Below, piece after piece: positions 60,009-64,000 of a stretch of 64,000 nucleotides of DNA. Position numbers and translations under genes: made by a program. Each line of letters starts with the position of its first letter. Within the stretch, counting starts at the first letter, position 1. Under the pieces are notes generated by a model. It did not search any database, had not been told where the DNA came from, and saw only the letters and a program-made list of their open reading frames with translations. The DNA comes from Actinophytocola sp963727495 (GTDB lineage: Bacteria > Actinomycetota > Actinomycetes > Mycobacteriales > Pseudonocardiaceae). The stretch lies in assembly GCA_963727495.1 (NCBI GenBank), contig CAVSGQ010000009.1, positions 62,001 through 126,000 of the forward strand, in the 5' to 3' direction.

Positions 60009-62450
60009 GTGACGCGGCGAACCGTGCCGGAGCACGGCGTGGTCCCTGCGCCCGGCCTGCACTACTGGTACCCGGTGCCGCGCTCGCCGGGTGAGGTCCA
60101 CAGCGACGTCTGCGTGTACGGCGGCACGTCGGCCGGCGTGACCGCGGCCGTGCGCGCCGCGCGGGCCGGGCGGTCGGTCGTGCTGGTGGCGTTCGGCCGG
60201 CACATCGGCGGGCTCACGTCCTCCGGGCTCGGCGCGACGGACACCGGGCGGATCGACGCGATCGGCGGGCTGTCCCGGGAGTTCTACCGGCGGGTGGGTG
60301 CGCACTACGGCAAGCCGGAGTCGTTCGGCTTCGAGCCGCACGTTGCGGAGGCCGTGTTCGACGCCTGGGTGGCCGAGGAGTCGATCCCCGTCCACCGCGA
60401 GCACCGGCTGTCCACAGTGGACCTCGACGGTACCCGGATCAGTGCGCTGCGCACCGAGAACGGCAAGGTCTTCCAGGCCTCGGTGTACGTCGACGCCAGC
60501 TACGAGGGCGACCTGATGGCCGCGGCCGGGGTGAGCCACACCGTCGGCCGGGAGGGCAACGCGACCTACGGCGAGACGCTCAACGGGGTGCAGTTCCGCT
60601 CCGGTCACCAGTTCCGGCGCCCGATCGACCCGTACGTGGTGCCGGGCGACCCGGCGAGCGGGCTGCTGGCGGGCGTCCAGGCCCACGCGCCCGGCACGCC
60701 GGGAACGGGCGACCACCGGATCCAGGCGTTCAACTTCCGGGTCTGCCTGACCCGCGCGGCCGACCGGCGCCCGTTCCCGCGCCCGCCGGGTTACCACCCG
60801 GGGCGCTACGAGCTGCTGCGCCGGTACCTGGACGCGGGCGTGTGGGACGCGCTGCGGCTGAACACCCCCATGCCGAACGGCAAGACCGACCTCAACAACA
60901 ACGGCGCGGTCTCCACCGACGACATCGGCCGCAACTACGGCTGGCCGAGCGGCGACTACCCGGCGCGCGAGCGGATCTTCACCGACCAGGTCCGCTACCA
61001 GCAGGGGCTGCTCTACTTCCTGGCCAACGACCCGGCCGTGCCGGCGCAGATCCGTGCCGAGGTCAGCGCGTGGGGGCTGCCGGCCGACGAGTTCGCCGAG
61101 ACCGGCGGCTGGCCGCACGAGCTCTACATCCGCGAGGGCCGGCGGATGGTCGCCGACTACGTGGTGACCGAGCACGACTGCCGCTGGGCGCGGACCGCGC
61201 CGGACCCGGTCGGGCTCGCCTCGTACAACATGGACTCGCACAACTGCGCCCGCGTGGTCGTCGACGGCGCGGCCCGCAACGAGGGCGACGTGCAGGTCGG
61301 GCCGGCCGGTCCGTACGGCATCTCGTACCGGGCGATCGTGCCGCGGCGCGGCGAGTGCCCGAACCTCGTGGTGCCGGTGGCGCTGTCCGCCTCGCACATC
61401 GCCTTCGGCTCGGTGCGGATGGAGCCGGTGTTCACGCTGCTGGGCCACGCCGCGGGGGTGGCCGCGGACCTGGCCGTCGGCGGCGGCGTCGCGGTGCAGG
61501 ACGTCGGCTACCCGGCGCTGCGCCGCGGGCTGCTGGCCGACGGGATGGTGCTGAGCTGGCCGCCTGGTGCCGGCCCGGTGGCGTTGGACGCGCCGGACTC
61601 GCCGCCGGCCGGCACGCCGTTCGCGGTGACCGTCGCGGTGACCAACGCCGAGGACGTCGAGGTCACCGACGTCGCGCTGTCGCTGACCGTGCCGCCGGGC
61701 TGGTCGGCGACGCCGGCCGGCCCGGTCACCGCGCCGGCGCTCGACGTGGGGGAGACCTTCGCCGCCGGGTGGTCGGTCATTGCGGTCGAGCCGCCCGAGC
61801 TGCTGGGCGCCGACGTGCTCTCGGCCTCCGCCGGGTACGGCGCGGGCGCTGCGCTGTCGTTCTCCGCGTCGCGGACCGTGCGGGTGGCCGAGCCGGTCGC
61901 CGCGCCGCTGGTGACGGCCGCGTCGGCGCCGGCCGTCTTCGGCCGGCGCGGCGAGCAGCTGGCGGTGGTCGCGGCCGGCCGGGACATGTGGACCGGGGTC
62001 GACGAGTACGGGGGGATCCTGAGCCCGGGGGCGGCCGGCCCGGCGACGGTGGCGGAGATGACGCTGCTGTCCCAGGACGCCACGAACCCGAACGCCCGCG
62101 CCGGGCTGGCCTTCCGTGACGACCTGCGCGCGCCCGGCTCGTCGGCGGGCTACGTGGCGCTGGTGGCCAAGCCGGCCGGCGGCTTCCTGCTGCTGTGGGA
62201 CGCCGACGGCGAGGGCACGCTCGACTCGGTCTCCCGCCTGGAACGCGATCCCACCCCGCTGCCCGCCCGGATGCGCCTGGTCCGCGAGGGCGCCCGCTTC
62301 ACCGGCTCGGTCCTCCTCGACGACGCCTGGCACCAGGTGGGCGCGGTAGACCTGGCCGCGGCGTCCATACAGGACGTCGGCGTCGTGTGCTGCGCGCACG
62401 CCACGACCCCCGGCCGCGCCCTGTTCACCGACCTGAGCATCACCCCGTAG
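60009..62450 (+). CDS. FAD-dependent oxidoreductase with NEW3-like and lectin-like C-terminal domains
   Basis: An 813-residue multidomain protein. The N-terminal 500 residues are an FAD_oxidored-type flavoprotein: dinucleotide motif VCVYGGTSAGVTAAVRAARAG, then GRHIGGLTSSGLGATDTG, YVDASYEGDLMAAAGVS and HNCARVVVDG. A beta-rich segment (about 540-630: FAVTVAVTNAEDVEVTDVAL, SLTVPPGWSATPAGPV) looks like an NPCBM-associated NEW3 domain, and the last 150 residues resemble a concanavalin-like carbohydrate-binding domain. No signal peptide is seen although such add-on domains are usually extracellular. GTG 60009 has GAGGAG. Substrate unknown, probably sugar-related. Confidence 0.85.
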   Translation: MTRRTVPEHGVVPAPGLHYWYPVPRSPGEVHSDVCVYGGTSAGVTAAVRAARAGRSVVLVAFGRHIGGLTSSGLGATDTGRIDAIGGLSREFYRRVGAHYGKPESFGFEPHVAEAVFDAWVAEESIPVHREHRLSTVDLDGTRISALRTENGKVFQASVYVDASYEGDLMAAAGVSHTVGREGNATYGETLNGVQFRSGHQFRRPIDPYVVPGDPASGLLAGVQAHAPGTPGTGDHRIQAFNFRVCLTRAADRRPFPRPPGYHPGRYELLRRYLDAGVWDALRLNTPMPNGKTDLNNNGAVSTDDIGRNYGWPSGDYPARERIFTDQVRYQQGLLYFLANDPAVPAQIRAEVSAWGLPADEFAETGGWPHELYIREGRRMVADYVVTEHDCRWARTAPDPVGLASYNMDSHNCARVVVDGAARNEGDVQVGPAGPYGISYRAIVPRRGECPNLVVPVALSASHIAFGSVRMEPVFTLLGHAAGVAADLAVGGGVAVQDVGYPALRRGLLADGMVLSWPPGAGPVALDAPDSPPAGTPFAVTVAVTNAEDVEVTDVALSLTVPPGWSATPAGPVTAPALDVGETFAAGWSVIAVEPPELLGADVLSASAGYGAGAALSFSASRTVRVAEPVAAPLVTAASAPAVFGRRGEQLAVVAAGRDMWTGVDEYGGILSPGAAGPATVAEMTLLSQDATNPNARAGLAFRDDLRAPGSSAGYVALVAKPAGGFLLLWDADGEGTLDSVSRLERDPTPLPARMRLVREGARFTGSVLLDDAWHQVGAVDLAAASIQDVGVVCCAHATTPGRALFTDLSITP

Positions 62451-62459
62451 CCACCCCTC

Positions 62460-62620
62460 ACCGAGCCGACCCCCCACGCGGTCGAACCGACCCGTCACGC
62501 GGTCGAACCGACTCGCCACGCGGTCGAGCCGACGCCGCGCGTCGCCGAGCGACGCACCACCGGCGGGTCGCTTCGGCGTTGCGGGGGTCGACTCGCCGGT
62601 GTGGGGGGTCGGTTCGGTGG
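62460..62620. repeat. 21-bp repeat array (type B) between convergent genes
   Basis: Three clear units with exact 21-bp spacing (CGAGCCGACCCCCCACGCGGT, CGAACCGACCCGTCACGCGGT, CGAACCGACTCGCCACGCGGT), a fourth degenerate one, and two inverted units on the right (GGGTCGACTCGCCGGTGTGG, GGGTCGGTTCGGTGG). Same family as at 29.6 and 45.8 kb. The array fills the 174-bp gap between the FAD oxidoreductase stop and the transglutaminase stop. Confidence 0.75.
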
Positions 62621-62624
62621 ATGC

Positions 62625-64000
62625 TCAGCGGCTCCGGCGGCGCAGGACCGAGCGGGGGAGCAGCCTCGCCCGCCAGCCGAGGGGGTCCGTGCGGCGCAGG
62701 CCCTCGATCAGCGTGTCGAACGCGCCGGCGAGCGTCGGGCTCGGCTCGGCGCTGCCGCCGTACCAGGAGCGCTCCACCTCGCTGACCACCGTGCGCAGCG
62801 CCTGCTTGCCCTCGTCGTCGAGCTCGTGCTCGGTGGCCAGCCGGCGCGCGACGATCCGGACCGTGTCGGTGCTGGTGACCTCCGCGCCCCGGTCGGCGGA
62901 CTCGGCGAGCAGCTCCGCCCACGCCGACGTGGCCGCCGCCGGCCCGCCGATGTGCGCCTCGTGCCGCCGGTGCAGCCGCTGCCGCCCGCGCACCAGACCC
63001 GGCGCCGCCGCGATCAGCAGCACCAGTACCAGCGCGGCCAGCCACCACGACACGATCGCCGCCGCGAACACGACCGCCAGCGCCCCCGCGCCGGCCGCCA
63101 GCGGGACGGTCAGCCGCCGTCGCCGCCCGGCCGCCGCGAGCCCGGACGCCGCGATCACCACCACGACCAGCGCGGCGATCGTCAACCAGACCCAGCTCGG
63201 CGGGCCGCCGTCGCCCTGGTGGGTCACGGCCGCGCCGGCCTGGTCGTTCTGCTGGTCCTGCTGGTTCTCGGGCGGCCCGGCCGCCGCGGACGGCGCCTGC
63301 GACCTGCTCGCACCGGTCGTCGGGTCGTCCTGCGGACCGGACACCCCGCTCTGCGACACGTACGGCGGGGTGTAGGACGTGCCGTCGGACAGCGGTGTCG
63401 GGTCGAACATCTCCCAGCCGAGCCCGGGGAAGAACACCTCGACCCAGGCGTGCGCGTTCTGCGTGGTGATCGAGCGGTAGTCGCCGGACTCGAAGCCTGC
63501 GGTGTAGCCCATCGCCACCCGGGACGGGATGCCGGCCGCGCGCAGCAGGATCGCCATCGACGAGGCGTACTGCTCGCAGAACCCGGACTTGCTGCGGAAC
63601 AGGAAGTCGGTGAGCGCGTCCTCGTCGCTGCCGGCCGCGGTCTCGGTGTCGTAGACGAACCCGTTGCCGGCGTCGAAGTAGCCGAGGATCGCCTGCACTT
63701 TGTCGTAGGTGGAGCCGCGCCCCGCGGTCAGCTCGTTGGCCAGCCGCCGCACGCGCGGGTTGATGCCGCGGTTGGCGGTGTAGCGCTTGTCGACGTCGCC
63801 GGGGATCGCCGGCCGCGCGTTGCGCATCTGCTCGGCGGTCGGCTGGCTGAGGTCGGCCTCCTCGACGTAGGTCGGCAGGATCTGCTGGCTGGGGCCGTAG
63901 AGCATGCCGCTGACCGGGTCGTAGCGGATGTCCTCGGGCAGGTCGTGCATCCGCCGCGGGATGCCGACCACCGGCGCCCACTTGTCCTTGGAGTTGATCG
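62625..64000 (-). CDS. TgpA-type transglutaminase membrane protein (5' end outside window)
   Basis: The C-terminal part of a transglutaminase-like membrane protein; the frame is open up to base 64000, so the N-terminal membrane helices and the start are missing. 458 codons are present. Catalytic triad: Cys in SGFCEQYASSMA, His in NAHAWVEVFFPGLGW, Asp in FDPTP. One to three membrane helices follow (WVWLTIAALVVVVIAASGLA, WWLAALVLVLLIAAAPGL), then a DUF4129-like C-terminal helical domain. Such proteins usually lie in an operon with a MoxR ATPase and a DUF58 protein; those would be outside the window. Confidence 0.92.
   Translation of the reverse strand, partial: INSKDKWAPVVGIPRRMHDLPEDIRYDPVSGMLYGPSQQILPTYVEEADLSQPTAEQMRNARPAIPGDVDKRYTANRGINPRVRRLANELTAGRGSTYDKVQAILGYFDAGNGFVYDTETAAGSDEDALTDFLFRSKSGFCEQYASSMAILLRAAGIPSRVAMGYTAGFESGDYRSITTQNAHAWVEVFFPGLGWEMFDPTPLSDGTSYTPPYVSQSGVSGPQDDPTTGASRSQAPSAAAGPPENQQDQQNDQAGAAVTHQGDGGPPSWVWLTIAALVVVVIAASGLAAAGRRRRLTVPLAAGAGALAVVFAAAIVSWWLAALVLVLLIAAAPGLVRGRQRLHRRHEAHIGGPAAATSAWAELLAESADRGAEVTSTDTVRIVARRLATEHELDDEGKQALRTVVSEVERSWYGGSAEPSPTLAGAFDTLIEGLRRTDPLGWRARLLPRSVLRRRSR

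Overview
The window is about 64 kb of very GC-rich, densely packed DNA from a filamentous-type actinobacterium. GTG and TTG starts are common, neighbouring genes often overlap by ATGA or GTGA, and codons end in G or C. The core gene order (truB, ribF, rpsO, pnp, M16 peptidase, dapB, thyX, dapA, rnj, ftsK, argA, rimO, pgsA, cinA, clgR, pspA, pspM) matches the conserved actinobacterial block known from mycobacteria. Together with the accessory genes it suggests a member of the Pseudonocardiaceae, most likely Amycolatopsis-like. The genus is an inference; no marker gene for it lies in the window.

0-9.5 kb: RNA modification and decay (truB, thpR, rpsO, pnp) with ribF, followed by an M16 peptidase and dapB. 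From about 8,370 to 9,490 both of these genes are broken by roughly 13 single-base shifts. 9.9-11.8 kb: a three-gene operon for a cysteine-rich double-psi barrel protein, a Tat-exported protein and a MauE-like membrane redox protein. 11.8-16.8 kb: DedA/VTT membrane protein, GNAT, Ser/Thr kinase, EamA exporter and a YcaQ-type DNA glycosylase. 16.8-18.4 kb: an IS110-family element with a likely bridge-RNA region, next to an array of 21-bp intergenic repeats. 18.9-20.5 kb: a ribbon-helix-helix regulator and DUF4097 operon with a helically phased operator array. 20.5-29.5 kb: thyX, an ACT-domain protein, dinB, two near-twin Ser/Thr kinases, dapA and RNase J. 29.9-37.7 kb: EamA transporter with an Lrp regulator, PlsC-like acyltransferase, FtsK, a lipoprotein Ntn-hydrolase, DUF5684, secreted phospholipase A2 and ArgA.

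37.8-42.5 kb: a tightly overlapping catabolic operon (flavin reductase, HpaB-type oxygenase, IclR regulator, maleylacetate reductase, intradiol dioxygenase), best read as resorcinol/hydroxyquinol breakdown. 42.5-48.5 kb: rimO-pgsA-cinA, then the envelope-stress module clgR, an unnamed membrane coiled-coil gene, pspA and pspM, with a SigE-like promoter and ClgR box upstream. 48.5-55.8 kb: pyrD, an unknown coiled-coil protein, a highly structured 440-bp intergenic region, a Thr-rich surface protein, an orphan ParA, a methyltransferase, a second dinB and a secreted peptidoglycan endopeptidase. 55.8-64 kb: sirtuin and PHP operon, DUF3040, an aldehyde dehydrogenase, a multidomain FAD oxidoreductase and a 5'-truncated TgpA-type transglutaminase.

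Three 21-bp-period repeat arrays of one sequence type (near 29.6, 45.8 and 62.5 kb) and one of another type (18.4-18.9 kb) sit in gene-free gaps, mostly between convergent genes. No tRNA, rRNA, CRISPR array or prophage was seen.
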